Assembly (NCBI GenBank): GCA_946800325.1
Contig: OX326958.1
Location: 11,232,001 to 11,296,000, forward strand
Origin: Luzula sylvatica
Taxonomy: Eukaryota; Streptophyta; Magnoliopsida; Poales; Juncaceae
Direction: 5' to 3'
Length of the DNA stretch: 64,000 bases
Part shown: one piece after another, positions 1 through 11,060 of the stretch
Numbering within the stretch: the stretch's first letter is position 1
Layout of the letters: the number at the start of each line of letters is the position of its first letter
The notes under the pieces: model-generated
What the model was told of the DNA's origin: nothing
Databases searched by the model: none
Seen by the model: only the letters and a program-made list of their open reading frames with translations
Translations under genes and position numbers: made by a program

Positions 1-850
1 ATAATATTATGTTGTATTATATTGTTTTATATCATATAAAATAATATATTGTTTATATTGTTTTATATTGTTTTATATTATATTGTTTTATACTATTAGT
101 TTATATTGTTTTATATTATATTGTGTTATATCATATAAAATAATATTATAGTATTTCATATTATATTCTTTAATATTATATTGTTTGATATTATATTATA
201 TTATATTATATTATATTATAATATAATATATTATATTATATCATATCATATTATATTATGTTGGTTCATATTGAATTGTAGTATATTAAATAAAATTTTA
301 TATTTTAATATATTATATAGTTTTATATTATATAATATAAAATAAATTAACATTATATTATATTATATTATATGACATGATAGTATATTATATTATATTA
401 TATTATATTATATTACATTGTTTTATATTATATTATATTATATAATATTGGTTTATAACATATTATATTATTACATTATATAATACTATTTATATTTTAT
501 AATATAAAATTTAATATTATTTTACATTTTTTGTATAAAGTAACCTATTTTATATTATATTATATTATTTATTATATCATATAGTATTTCATTATATAGA
601 ACATTATTTTATTTATTTTGCATTATATTATATTACATTATATTATATCATATTGGTTTATATCATCATATATTATATTATTACATTATATAATAATATT
701 TATATTGTATAATATAAAATTTAATATTATTTTACATTTTTCATATATTGTAAATTATTTAATATTATATTAAATTTTTTATTATATCATATACTATTAT
801 ATTATATATAATATTATATTATATTATTTTGATTATGATATGGTATTATA
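1..850. repeat. AT-rich simple sequence (TATTA/TTATA type)
   Basis: Nearly pure A+T made of imperfect TATAT, TATTA and TTTTATA repeats over about 850 bases. Two related stretches of roughly 75 bases recur near 455-530 and 660-745, so part of it arose by local duplication. No credible reading frame lies in it. Confidence 0.9.
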
Positions 851-889
851 TTTTATTTTATTGTTTAACGAATAGATTATATTATATAA

Positions 890-1068
890 TATTGGAATAC
901 ATGGACAAGCAAACACAAGATATGAAATCCCAATTTTTTTTATGGATGACAAAATACATGGATGAGAGGGTTCAAAATACAATACACAAGAAATCAAACA
1001 ATGGATTTGGACCCAAATCCTTGAGTTTACATCAAAATACACCAAAATCCCTCAAATCAAACATGCCC
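890..1068 (-). repeat. MITE-like end fragment
   Basis: Read on the minus strand this stretch begins GGGCATGTTTGATTTGAGGG, the kind of terminus seen in plant PIF/Harbinger- or hAT-type MITEs, and continues with a short degenerate body. The partner end is not visible, so this is probably a fragment that abuts the larger element starting at 1069. The small reading frames here (829-1071 plus, 833-1045 minus) have no recognisable domain. Family assignment is tentative. Confidence 0.35.
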
Positions 1069-1545
1069 TAGTGTATATAACCGCATTCTTGTTTTAAATT
1101 TTTTTTACGTATTTACCCTTTCAAGAACGAAAATATGATACTTACTCTCTAAAAGATTTATAATTTTAATATTTTTGACATTTTATAAATTTTCAATAAT
1201 TTTAATATTTTTTTGCGAGAGTATATACGTAGTAAGCCCTTTTAAATTTTAAAAAAGTTTTATGGCGGAGATTACGTGTCAAATTAATTAGTTGGTTAGC
1301 GTTACATTTCTGCCAAATTAATTAGTTGGTTAGCATTACAATTCTGTCAAATTAATTAGTCGGTGAGCGTTGTGTTTCCGTCAAAAGAATTGGTTGGTTA
1401 GCGTTACTTTAAAATTAACGTTACCCGTTTTAAAATTATAGATACCATTTATAATTTCATTTTGTTTCGAACTTTTCCAATTAAAAAAAAAAATCTTTGT
1501 AAAATTTTTTTCCATTTTAGCGTTAAAAATATGTGTTATTTAATT
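1069..1545 (+). repeat. Left terminal inverted repeat
   Basis: Matches the complement of 6295-6733. It contains four tandem copies of a ~33 base motif (core ATTAGTTGGTTAGCGTTAC) between about 1278 and 1412. Shared landmarks with the right end include TTTACCCTTTCAAGAA and TTGGTTGGTTAGCGTTACTT. Confidence 0.8.
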
Positions 1546-3129
1546 TTTTTTTCTCCCAATATTGAACTTCGGAATACACTTTCTACAAACTCAAATACGA
1601 GAACATTGTGTTTGCATTCTTTTGTTTAACACCATGTGAAAAATAATGACTCCAAAAATGATTGTGCCAAAATATGTTCCTAAGTTTGAAATAGCTAATG
1701 GACCTAAAAATCAAATTCATATGCGACAATATTTTCACAAGTACAAACTATACAATTTCGAACCATTAAATTTGAACTAATAATAATAATGAGTATTTAG
1801 TATTTAGATTTTGCATCTAAATTTGTACATAAATGCATATGGTTCCTAAATTTGAAATATCCAACTCAGAATTGCATATAAATCTAAAAAAATAATTCTC
1901 ATTATTGAAATAGTAGAATTTTTTGTTTTAGGATAGTAGACAAATTTGTTGAACATAGTAAATAAGAATTACAAGTCCAATACAAGAAAAAGGTCAAAAA
2001 TTCATGCTACAAGTAAAGAAAGAAAGGAGAATCCTATTATAAGATTAGGATTTTGCCATCCAAAATAGCTGTCCAACGTCGTGAAAGAAAGCAAAAAAAA
2101 ATAACCGTCCTATACCTTGCCGGTCTTCAAGAAACTCGGTGTCGTCATTTCATCGTGCGTTCAATAAATGAAGAGAGAGAAATACCAAACGCCGGTAAAA
2201 CTCCTTTGTCATTGGACCGTCGTTGGAGAGGCGAGTCTCCAATCATGCAATCGATTGGGTTCAGAAAAGAAGAGAGAAAAATACGTTTGTCTAAAAAAAT
2301 TCAATTAGGTAAATCAGTCAAATATGTTTGCAGGATAATATTTGCATTTAGCCGATGCATATTGTATGAACATGTCTATTCTATTTATATTATGCTATTT
2401 AAGAACTATTTTCAATAGATTTAATCTGAAGTAATGTTTTTTTCTTATCTTCTCACAATTTTTCTTTTACAAAAACTCCTATACTAGTTTTCAAAATTTG
2501 AAATAGTGATCCAAAGTATATCGAATATTTTACTTATATAATTCTTATCATATACTTGTATTCAGAAATGCTACCCCACATAAGAAATCCACCGAACATT
2601 TTTATTTATTTATTTATTTTGCAAAAAAATCCATAGACATATATACATTGACACATTATAGAAATTTCGTACAAAATCACATGTCGAGAAAATAGACGGC
2701 CTTAAACCTTTTAAGCCTATAATACTTAATTCTATAACCTATTACATAAACTCGAATACAAAAAATTTCTCGAAATAAATTTTTCTTCACAATTTTCTTC
2801 ATAAATATGACATCGATAGACACTGCTTAAATCTCGATTTCTTAAAGACTTCAACGGGTTAATAATTGTGAATCGAGAAAAAAATTGTCGATCAAGTTTT
2901 GTGTAGGAAACGCTCGCAATCCTCTTGATATCGCGGGTTAAACATTCGTTGATGGCTTCAAGGATGAATTGAAGTGGTGGAGCTTGATTATCGTCAATGG
3001 CGATTAAAAAAACCGACGCATCAAGATCATTCCTCAACGATTGTGTGCTACCCTCTTATGAGAAGAATTATGTGCGAGCTGAAAATGGCAATGCTATGAT
3101 TGGGGCGAAAACCTCCATTACCCGAACCA

Positions 3130-3790
3130 AATACAGGCCAAATTGAAAAACGAGATTAGCAAAAAAGCACTGTTCATAACTGTCACTGTCGAGCACTCTA
3201 CCAGGCGACTATCCGACGACGATCGTACCAGATCAGACCGATTGTCGTGCACGATCAGACCGATTGAGACCGGCGACGAATGGTACCAGATCGTACCAGA
3301 TCAGGAGAAGAGAGGTTATTGGGTCTTGTGCACGATCAGCGGTTGCTGTGCGAGGAACAGTCGGTACAACCCGATTGAGACCAATACAGCACGATCAGAG
3401 ATAGAGAGGACCGCAACAATCAGTCGAGAAGATCGTACCAACAACTGGGGGCAATCGAAGAAGGATCAGAGAAGGAGATCAGAAGGATTACTGCGACTGG
3501 GACCTGCGACTGGTTCTGAATGGGGTGGACCACTGTCAGGCGACGGTCCGCGGTAGCGAACTGGCGAGGTAGTTGCGGTTCTTGATCGGAATTGGAGAGG
3601 TGGTTTCTCCTCTTGGGTCTGAAACGATCGATCCAGAAATGCAAGGGTCAAAAGCAAATGAGGTCGGTTTCGCACAGAGTGCACCGTCAAAGAATTGTCA
3701 CCGTCGAAAGAAAACTGTCGAAACAAATCCAGAAACGCACAGGTCTAGGGTTTCTTCGTTGTTAGAGCTTCGCCTCTTCTAACCTGAAAA
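3130..3790 (+). other. GC-rich segment inside the TIR element, origin unknown
   Basis: Base composition jumps from AT-rich surroundings to roughly half G+C. Short motifs such as GATCAGACCGATTG and GTACCAGATC recur. A 137-codon frame (3143-3556) is open but has no recognisable domain and low complexity. The likeliest reading is a captured host sequence or tandemly expanded spacer, not a functional gene. Confidence 0.4.
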
Positions 3791-3799
3791 AAATAGTAA

Positions 3800-4350
3800 C
3801 CAAACACAGAGAGAGAGCCGCCACAGCCTGAATTTGCAAAAGCCGGCTGGGTTCGACCTTCACCTCTTCGTCAGCCTCCGCGCCGCCTCTTCATCTATCG
3901 CCGGGTCTCCCCTACGTATATTCAGACCCGGCCCATATGTAAGCCCCGAGATGCATGGACTTCGGGTCCATTTTTTAGGAGGGTCCAAATATTTTTTTTA
4001 GTGTATATATAATGTATACATAAGAAAGATGGACTAATTTAACCGCATCTGCAACTCGCAATCCGCATTCCGCACGCACCAAACCCCAATCCGCGACCCG
4101 CAAACCCGGCCCGCTCGCGACCTCTCTCTCTCTCTCTCTCTCTCTCCCTGCGACGTTTCTCTTCTGTTCTCTTCTGGCGACCAGCGATTAGGGTTTGCTC
4201 GACTCGACAGCTCGGTTTGCTCTCCTCTGGCGACGCGGCGACTTGATTGGAGACGGTATTTCTCTCCTGTTCTCTCTCTTCGGTTTGCTCGAATGAGTTT
4301 TTGACGTGATTTTTGGATTAGGATTTTCTCTTCACGATTAGGGTTTTCTC
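3800..4350 (+). other. Captured gene-leader-like sequence with a CT microsatellite
   Basis: Contains GC-rich pieces, a CT run at about 4122-4146 and several TTAGGGTTT-type motifs typical of plant 5' leaders. It lies directly upstream of the intron-like AT/T-rich stretch that ends in the acceptor before the saposin exon at 4677. It may be the transduplicated promoter and first exon of the same captured gene; that link is inference. Confidence 0.35.
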
Positions 4351-4676
4351 CGCTGATTTTCTCTCGATTTAATTCTTTGCTGTCATATATATTGTATATT
4401 CTCTTTCTCTCTCGATTTTACATAGTTTTTCACTCTAACTTGAGTTTAAATTGAATTTATGGCTAAATTTGATTGTTGATTTCACAATTTGATTGTAAAT
4501 TGGACTGAAAATGGTTGTAATTTCTTTTGTAAATTGATTATTGATCGTAATTTGGGGCTCCAAAGCCGATTATCTCGAATTTCAGGTCCAAATTAACTTG
4601 ATTAATCCCCACATCACATCCAATTTGACACATTATTAACCTCCATGTTATTTTTTGAGTGTTTTTTTTTTTTCAG

Positions 4677-5012
4677 TGTCTTACACTAGTGGACTATTAT
4701 ATTCCATTTCTATTCACTCAAGTAGAGAGCATAAACGCCGAAACTTTTTGCGAGGCCGTTGAATTATGTACCGAAGACTCAGCACACAAAATTAAAACAA
4801 AGATATTTGAAGAAAGTTCTGAAGAGCTCGGTATATTGTACACTTCGCCAAGATCTCTCGTCAGAAGCTCTGGCGTATTTCACTGAAAATGGAAATGCAA
4901 CCGAAGTGAATCATTGGTGGAATATTATATTCCTCTTCTTATTGAGGAGGCAGAAAGCCTAAGTGCTGACGAATTTTGCGAGAAGATTAAATTATGCAGT
5001 TTCTCAAATAAT
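4677..5012 (+). pseudogene. Broken saposin B-type domain exons (first piece)
   Basis: A T-rich tract ending in CAG at 4674-4676 looks like a splice acceptor. The frame after it reads the second half of a saposin B domain: Cys, then LVDYYIPFLFTQVES and FCEAVELC, with the family spacing (C, V.YY.P, then F-C-x5-C). About 100 bases on, a different frame reads the start of another domain (SSEALAYFTENGNATEV). After a further frame change comes LVEYYIPLLIEEAES with FCEKIKLC. The middle of that domain and its intron are missing and frames are broken, so no intact protein can be made. Saposin domains bind lipids in lysosomal/vacuolar proteins; plants have small genes with tandem saposin domains. This looks like a transposon-captured, decayed copy. 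Confidence 0.75.
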
Positions 5013-5104
5013 TATTGTTATAAAAAAGGTATAATTTGTCAAACTCATTTGATTTTCTTAATTTCCTCATCTAATTGACGAGGCAGAAAGCCTATGCTTT
5101 GTTA

Positions 5105-5530
5105 ATTAACAGCTGAAAAGTAAAAAGGCGAGCCAAAAGGAAACCAAAATGATGCAAAACAAGACAAGTTCATCAAAGTGGTGCTCAGTTTGTGAAGAAT
5201 ACGAAACTGAAGCGATTTCAAATATTGGAAATAACGCAAACGGAACCGAAGTAATCTCCTACCTTCGTTCTGCACGTTCCAAATTAGGCTCGCTCGAAAC
5301 GGAGGTACATTCGAAAAAGAAAACTATGAAGCAAAGTTATTGTTTGATAAATTTTTTCATATATTTTTGCAGTGGAAGCTTTGGTGGATAATTACGTGCC
5401 GTTACTTTTCACGGAAGTAGAAAGTATCATGCCGCAGAATTTTTGCGAAAAGATTCATTTTTGTTCGTCGGATGAGAAGACAACAATTGACCACCTCGCT
5501 CGAAAGGTGGTTCATAAAAACAATTTACGA
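5105..5530 (+). pseudogene. Broken saposin B-type domain exons (second piece) with retained intron
   Basis: The frame from about 5149 reads CSVCEEYETEAISNIGNNAN and TEVISYLRSARSKLGSLETE, the first half of a saposin B domain. The exon ends at 5304 before a GT; a 68 base intron ends in GCAG at 5372. The second half then reads VEALVDNYVPLLFTEVES and FCEKIHFC. Two lesions are visible: the family Cys in the LRSARS segment is Arg, and a one-base loss just after the acceptor removes the Cys codon at the exon start and shifts the frame. The retained intron shows capture at the DNA level, not through mRNA. Expression as transcript or small RNA source is possible; a functional saposin is not. Confidence 0.75.
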
Positions 5531-5544
5531 GTCATTTTTCGATT

Positions 5545-5725
5545 TGGCTTCGGGTACGTGAAACCGTTGGACCGGCCCTGCGTATATTCCCGCGTCTCCT
5601 CTTCTTTGTCGCCGCTTCCCCTTCTCATCACTCTTCTACGTCGTGTTGCCCCTTCTAGGGTTTCGTCACCAAGATCGCCGAAAAATCGCCCCTCTGCCAC
5701 CCAACAAATCTCGAATGGGCTTTAA
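5545..5725 (+). other. GC-rich captured fragment, unknown origin
   Basis: A short C-rich stretch with a CTAGGGTTTCG motif typical of plant 5' leaders, ending near a GTGGGTCCCAC palindrome at 5742. It sits between the saposin scrap and AT-rich DNA leading to the right terminal repeat. No protein domain is recognised. Confidence 0.3.
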
Positions 5726-6294
5726 ATGTATAAAATTGAAGTGGGTCCCACAGCAATTGATTATATTTTATATGTAAGATTTAATTTCGGGATTTGATTT
5801 GTGAATTGATTCGGGACAGCTATCATTTTTCTATATAACACACACCACACATTTTGAAATGATATCCTATAATAAATTTACAGATTTTGTCCAGTTTTTT
5901 TTTGTTATTCTGCAAGACTTAGTTTTTTTCACCAACATTGTGCTCGTATTTCTAAAATATACACAAAGTAAAACAAAATCAACATAAATTAAAACAAAAA
6001 AAAAATCAAAACTTATGTAATATTGGAATATCATAATTCGAAGTTGCAACTTGCAAGAGAAAGAATACAATTTTAAGAGAAACAATTAATGGCGTTTTAT
6101 TTATTCTTGACGAAAAATGATATGTTACATATTCTGAAAGATTTTAGATGTATGATTTAAAATAACAGCCATACTAATATCATTTTAAAACTATAAAATT
6201 ATATCATTGTAACGAGGTTTATACAAATACTAACGAGACCGGACTATTTTTGCTTGTTACATGTTATATGTTGGTCGATTCGGTTCTTTTGCAT

Positions 6295-6733
6295 AACACA
6301 TCTTTTGAACACTAAAATGCAAAATATTTGGCAAAGAAAAAAAATATATTGTCGAATTTTGAAAGTTTAAAACAAAATAAAATTATAAACGGTGTCTATA
6401 ATTTAAAAACAGGTAACCTTTTTTTTAAAGTAACGCTAACCAACCAATTCTTTTGACGGAAACATAATGCTCGCCGACTAATTAATTTGGCAGAAATGTA
6501 ACGCTAACCAACTAATTCAATTGGCACGTATTCCCCGCCCTAAAAAACTTTTTTTTAATTTAAAAGGGCTTACATATATACTCTTGCAAAAAAAAAAAAC
6601 ACTATATTTCTTTTTCGAAAATTTATAAATTGTCAAAAATATCAAAATTATATATCTTTTAGAGAGTAAATATTGTATTTTCATTCTTGAAAGGGTAAAT
6701 ATGTAAATTCTGAGAATGCGGTTATATACACTA
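6295..6733 (-). repeat. Right terminal inverted repeat
   Basis: Inverted partner of 1069-1545. It has fewer copies of the internal ~33 base motif (about two to three against four), so the ends differ in repeat number. It ends in GGTTATATACACTA, the complement of the left terminus. Confidence 0.8.
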
Positions 6734-7673
6734 AATCTTTTGTTTTTTGCTTTTTCAACTATGAAATTTTTGTTTGAATTCACTATATAGATGTATAAAT
6801 TATGTTCATACTGGTGGGTCCCTTTGTCATGGTCATTTTGCTACATATAGTAAAAGATTCGGTCCAATGAATCCTCATATATCTGGTTCATATAAGGAAA
6901 TACTGAAAATTTTGGAACGTTACATTAAGGAAAGGGTGCCTTTGAATGGTTAATGCATGTATTCTCCTCTCACTTCTCTCTCTCTATCTGTTTCTCTCTC
7001 TAGTCCCAATCTTTGACAGTGAGGAAGGAGGAGTTCAAGGCGTATAAACAGGTAAAAACAATATGCCCTATTTTTTCTTTGTTAGTATTCTTGTATTCTT
7101 AGCCATGGTCAAGAGGCTTCAAGTTCACGTTTAGGGTTTGGGGGAGAAAGAGGTTTTTCTTCAAGAAGGTTCTTCGATTTTTAGATTTGTTGGTGCATGC
7201 ATGAAAGGGTGCAAAAATAATACCATACAAGTCCAATAATTATTACCTGGCTTTAATTTGCGAATTTCTCTATTCTAAAATAACAATCACCTTTAATTTA
7301 CCAGTTGTTTGTATTGTAAATGACCTAATCTATACATCCGAAATTTATGTTGCCAACCAAGAAATCCTAATACCTAATTAAGAAGATTTCATTTTAAATA
7401 CAATATTAAAATTAAAAAACTTCTATTTACTTATAATAAATAAATTAGTGAGTGGATAGATAGGGATAAGTGTGCAAATAAGGAATGTCTTGAAAGGATG
7501 TATATCAAAAGTTACACAAAAAACTATGAACGCAACATATTTTATTTCATATTGTGTAAATTGAGATCTCACAAACAAATTAATTAAAATAAATAAATAA
7601 ATAAACTATGATTTAACATATTCGGTTTCTTTCTCGTTCAGCGGTTCGTACTTGGATCACATAATTCAAATCA
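6734..7673 (+). promoter_or_regulatory. Promoter and probable 5'-leader intron of the zinc-finger gene
   Basis: Pyrimidine-rich CT tracts at about 6960-7005 precede a purine-rich stretch ending AAACAG|GTAAAA (donor at 7052). A T-rich stretch ending TTCAG at 7641 could be the matching acceptor, giving a 590 base leader intron. A TATA-like CTATATAG lies at about 6783. In the frame of the ATG at 7674 there is a TAA twelve bases upstream, which supports that ATG as the start. Without transcripts the leader structure is tentative. Confidence 0.4.
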
Positions 7674-8522
7674 ATGGAGAAAGAAGAACAACCAAAATCT
7701 GGCTTGATTATCGTAGCGGAAGAAACGAACACTGCATTGTCCGAGAAGCAAATATGGAAGGAGAGACTAAGGGACGAAATACTTCTCGAAGAGAAGGAAC
7801 GAATCATGAGCTTCGTGGATTCACAAGTCGAAAAGAAAATGCTCGAGATCGAAACGTTGCTAGAAATCGCAGAAAAACCGGCTGAATTATTTCTCGTACC
7901 AATAACCCAACCGATCGAAGATGATTCTGACGACATACAAATCATTTCTGAAACTCAACTCGTTCCTTGTGATGGTTCTAACAAAGACAATGTGGAAGCG
8001 AAGACTAAGAGCCCGAGCCCGATCCCCAAATCCAATCCCTCTTCCCTTCGTTCTCGCGAGGTTTGCAAAATATATCTTTTTATTTTCTCTTATTTTAGCC
8101 ATTAACCTATTTCTAATGTTTGATTTAATTCATTCAAGACCGACGAATTACGCGAATTCACTATCTCGAAAGTTCATTTAAGACCAACGAAAAAGCGAAA
8201 AGCGCAACAATTGAAGTGTACTTTATGCGACTTGGCCGTGACGTGCGAAGCCAACTTAGAAGCGCATTTCAAGGGAAAGAGACACTTAACCAATTCGGCT
8301 AGGCTCGCAAAATCGAACACCGCTTCGATTAGTACCGTGACGAAAGAGTTTAAAAATGAGATCAGAATGGAAGTGAATGGCAAATCATACTTGGTTATCG
8401 AGAAATCGAGCGGTGTTTGGTGCAAGGTGTGTAATTGGCATTGCGGTAACAAAAGGGAAATGTCTTTGCACTTGTCTGGATCTGAGCATGAGACGAACGA
8501 AAATCGCAAAAGAGGGGAATAA
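7674..8522 (+). CDS. U1-type C2H2 zinc-finger protein, two exons
   Basis: Exons 7674-8060 and 8139-8522 join in phase 0 across a 78 base GT-AG intron, giving 256 residues. The N-terminal half is charged and likely helical (about residues 24-70, with ERLRDEILLEEKERIM). A basic KKRK stretch near 147-150 could be a nuclear signal. Two zinc fingers with U1-type spacing C-x2-C-x12-H-x5-H are complete: Cys156, Cys159, His172, His178 and Cys224, Cys227, His240, His246. The fingers share the L-x-H/GxxH core of RNA-associated U1/matrin-type fingers. The family usually binds RNA (often double-stranded or spliceosomal) in the nucleus; the specific role here is unknown. The start is set by an in-frame stop just upstream. 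The gene lies between the large TIR element and a Helitron but carries no disruption. Confidence 0.85.
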
Positions 8523-8890
8523 TTTTCTTTTTTAATTTTATTTGAAATGTAGATCGAAAGTACTTGTGAACTTTCCAATTTTAGTTTCGAATTTCAGTTT
8601 ATTGCATTGTGGAATTATTTAAGACTAGCGAGTACCTCGCGTTGCTTCGGATATAATTTAATTTATGATAATTTGGAAAATATATTATCAGTGCTCGATT
8701 TTTTTATAATGATTTTTTATGAAAATAATAATAGATTGACATTACATGAAATATATTTTTTTAATTGTATACTTACATAGATATAATACGTTTTTGTCAA
8801 TATAATTTTCCAAACATAATTTTTGAGTTGTGTATTTTTTTCGGGATATATGTTATGTATTGGATTTGGTTGGGTGCTGATTCTTCAAAA
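8523..8890 (+). other. 3' flank of the zinc-finger gene
   Basis: AT-rich sequence after the stop, starting with a T-rich run typical of a plant 3' untranslated region. No single poly(A) signal stands out. Nothing else is recognised before the Helitron end at 8891. Confidence 0.4.
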
Positions 8891-10200
8891 CAAACTAGGA
8901 GATTACCCGCGCTTCGCGGCGGTTTTGTTTCGTTTGATTTACCATACACATAATATATAGTTATGATTTATCGGAATCAAATATAAGACTTTATAAAAAT
9001 AAATATCATATTGATTAACAAAGTTTGATTATGACAAAATTATTATATTATTTTTGAATATGACACATTACAAATATTTATTTAGTATTTTAATACAACA
9101 TATACAAAAAAGAATAACCGTCACTATAAAATAATAAAACAACATGTATGGACATAAACAAAAAACAAAACCATATGATACTCTAAATTTTCATATCTAA
9201 AATTATTATTTGTGTCTGATAATTTTTATGTTTCATGCTTATTATTGAAAAATATTATATAAGTTAAATAAATTATTTGTGTTTAGTAAATAAATATATT
9301 TCATTATTTCTTTTAGAGATTAACATGAAAATGTTTTAAGTAAAAACGCAAATATAACATAATTGTTTTGAAAATAATAATAATAATTAGGATGTGCAAT
9401 TTTTTTCAATTACATGTCTGAAAATAATAATAATTAGGATTATAAGTCATTAATATAATTATATTTTTTATATTTTTTTTTACATAATTGTTTTTATAAT
9501 TTTATGTTAGAGAAAAGTATTGAATATATAATAATAGCATACTTTAATAGTATGTGCAATTTTTTTATCAATTATATTTTTAAAAATAATAATTATTAGG
9601 CTTACAAGTCATTAATGTAATTATACTTAATTTTATATCTTTTTTTACATAATTATTTTCATAATTTTAAGTTAGAGAAAAATATTAAATATATGATAAT
9701 ATGGATCTCAAAATAAAGATAAAATTCAAGCGAATATATTTCTTAATTTTTTTTATTTTATATTATGAAAATAATAACAATATTTGATGTATTTATGATA
9801 TTGTATATTAATTTATTAATGTTAGATATTTAAACTCTTCACATTCTATTTGTATTCACAATTGATCATGTAACATATTGTGAAAAATTCAAAATCAAAT
9901 GCAATTGGTTCAACATGAACCTAACAAATAATATTTTGACACGTCATCAGTGTAAGGTGATGTGCCTTCTAAAATTCCTTAAAAGTATGTGTAAAATAAG
10001 GGACACATAAATATCTACAAATAAAACATAATCACACAAAATCAAAAATTAATCTATAGTTCATATATTGCCACATATCAAAATCTAATGGTTGAAATAA
10101 TTGTGATGATGTGGCATGAGTTGTGATGATGTGGCATGAGGAAATTGCATAAAGATGGGTCCAAAATAAGGGGGTTGGTAATTATTTTATATGTAATTCC
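8891..10200 (-). mobile_element. Non-autonomous Helitron
   Basis: On the minus strand the 3' end shows the Helitron signature: a GC hairpin (CCGCGAAGCGCGG), about ten bases, then CTAG followed by T, with CTAG at 8891-8894. At the other end, the minus strand reads TTTTGGACCCATCTTTATGC and then TGCCACATCATCACAA, a sequence typical of plant Helitron 5' regions. There is no terminal inverted repeat and no duplication, as expected for rolling-circle insertion. The 5' tip (TC after A) is not clear, so the right border is approximate. No Rep/helicase is encoded. Inside is a direct duplication of about 155 bases (9390-9705). Confidence 0.7.
9390..9705. repeat. Direct tandem duplication, ~155 bp x 2
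   Basis: Two adjacent diverged copies both begin with TATGTGCAATTTTTTT-like sequence (GATGTGCAA and TATGTGCAA) and contain AGTCATTAAT and GTTAGAGAAAA landmarks in the same order. It lies within the Helitron. Confidence 0.6.
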
Positions 10201-10559
10201 TTTCTGAAATGAGTGTAATAAAATTTCTTTTAAAAAATTATGCTCTGTAATATTACATTAGTACATAATATTTCCAAATTTTACATAAATATACATGAAT
10301 TATTTCTTTTATATAATTTCATTTCAAAAAATAATTATATACTAACATGATATTTTTATTATGTAACTCCACATAACATTTGTTTTTTGATGTGTTTCAA
10401 TTTTGTTTATAGAGATGTAACTGATATTTCAATTTTTGTTTGAATATGAACGAAAAGTGTTATTATTATAGAATGAGGCTAAGCATATTGGACTTCATTT
10501 GGTATGGCCAATTTTTATATTTATATAATGAAGCGATTCTTTACATAAAAATGATTCGT

Positions 10560-11060
10560 TTCAAATTGCAATGATCAATATAAGACATCACAAAAAATCA
10601 AGAAAAATGACATGCGTGACTATTTGAATGGCCTATTTTTTTTTTTGTATATTGAATATAGTGACTAATCACACAAACACGATTCGTTACCATTATCAAT
10701 ATAAAACGGCACAAAAAATGAAGAAAAATGACATGTGTCGCTATTTGAATGACCTGTTGATATATATTTAATATGGGTAATTCTATGGTAGGATCTTTTT
10801 TTTTAATTCTTATACAAATTAACAAGGATATTTTGAGTATTTTTTAATTTCTTAATTTAAATAATAATTAATGGAATGCTCGAATAGGAAACTAATTTAA
10901 TTGAAAATATCTAATTAATTATAAATTCCCAAAATATCCTTTTTAAAATGTCCTACCATAGAATCACCCAATTAATATAGTGACTCGTCACACAAACATG
11001 ACTCGTTACAATTATCAGTAAAAAAAAGTCAACTCATCACACAAACATGACTCGTTAAAA
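10560..11060. repeat. Diverged tandem repeat, ~115 bp unit, split by a MITE
   Basis: Copies share AAGAAAAATGACATG, GACTATTTGAATGGCCT-like and TCACACAAACA.GA landmarks (about 10565-10685, 10690-10774 continuing at 10970-11030, then a shorter piece). The second copy is interrupted by the MITE at 10775-10969. Confidence 0.65.
10775..10969. mobile_element. 195 bp MITE, Mutator-type by its 9 bp duplication
   Basis: Ends are inverted: GGGTAATTCTATGGTAGGA on the left and its near complement TCCTACCATAGAATCACCC on the right. Flanks are ATTTAATAT (10766-10774) and AATTAATAT (10970-10978), a 9 bp duplication with one mismatch. The tandem copy just upstream preserves the empty site (about 10650-10670), which supports the borders. 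No coding capacity. Confidence 0.85.

Larger units (their letters stand above)
1069..6733. mobile_element. Large non-autonomous TIR element, Mutator-like (Pack-MULE type) candidate
   Basis: The two ends are inverted copies of each other: the left begins TAGTGTATATAACCGCATTC and the right ends with its complement. Similarity continues inward for about 450 bases. Very long terminal inverted repeats, internal short tandem repeats within them and captured gene-like pieces fit a Mutator-like element of the Pack-MULE kind. No transposase is visible, so it would depend on another element. The interior mixes AT-rich DNA with GC-rich segments (3130-3790, 3800-4350, 5545-5725) and saposin-domain exon fragments (4677-5530). 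A 9-11 bp target-site duplication could not be found, so the exact ends and the family are inferred. Confidence 0.7.

Noticed and set aside
2053..2418. 121-codon plus-strand frame inside the large TIR element
   Set aside because: No recognisable domain, no clear ATG context, lies in element interior of mixed composition; likely chance.
3143..3782. Overlapping 137, 86, 74 and 69 codon frames in the GC-rich segment
   Set aside because: Open on both strands because of GC content and repeated GATCAGACC motifs; low complexity and no domain.
1069..6733. CACTA (EnSpm) transposon
   Set aside because: The tips read TAGTG at the left and CACTA at the right, the reverse of the CACTA...TAGTG arrangement, and no 3 bp duplication is present.
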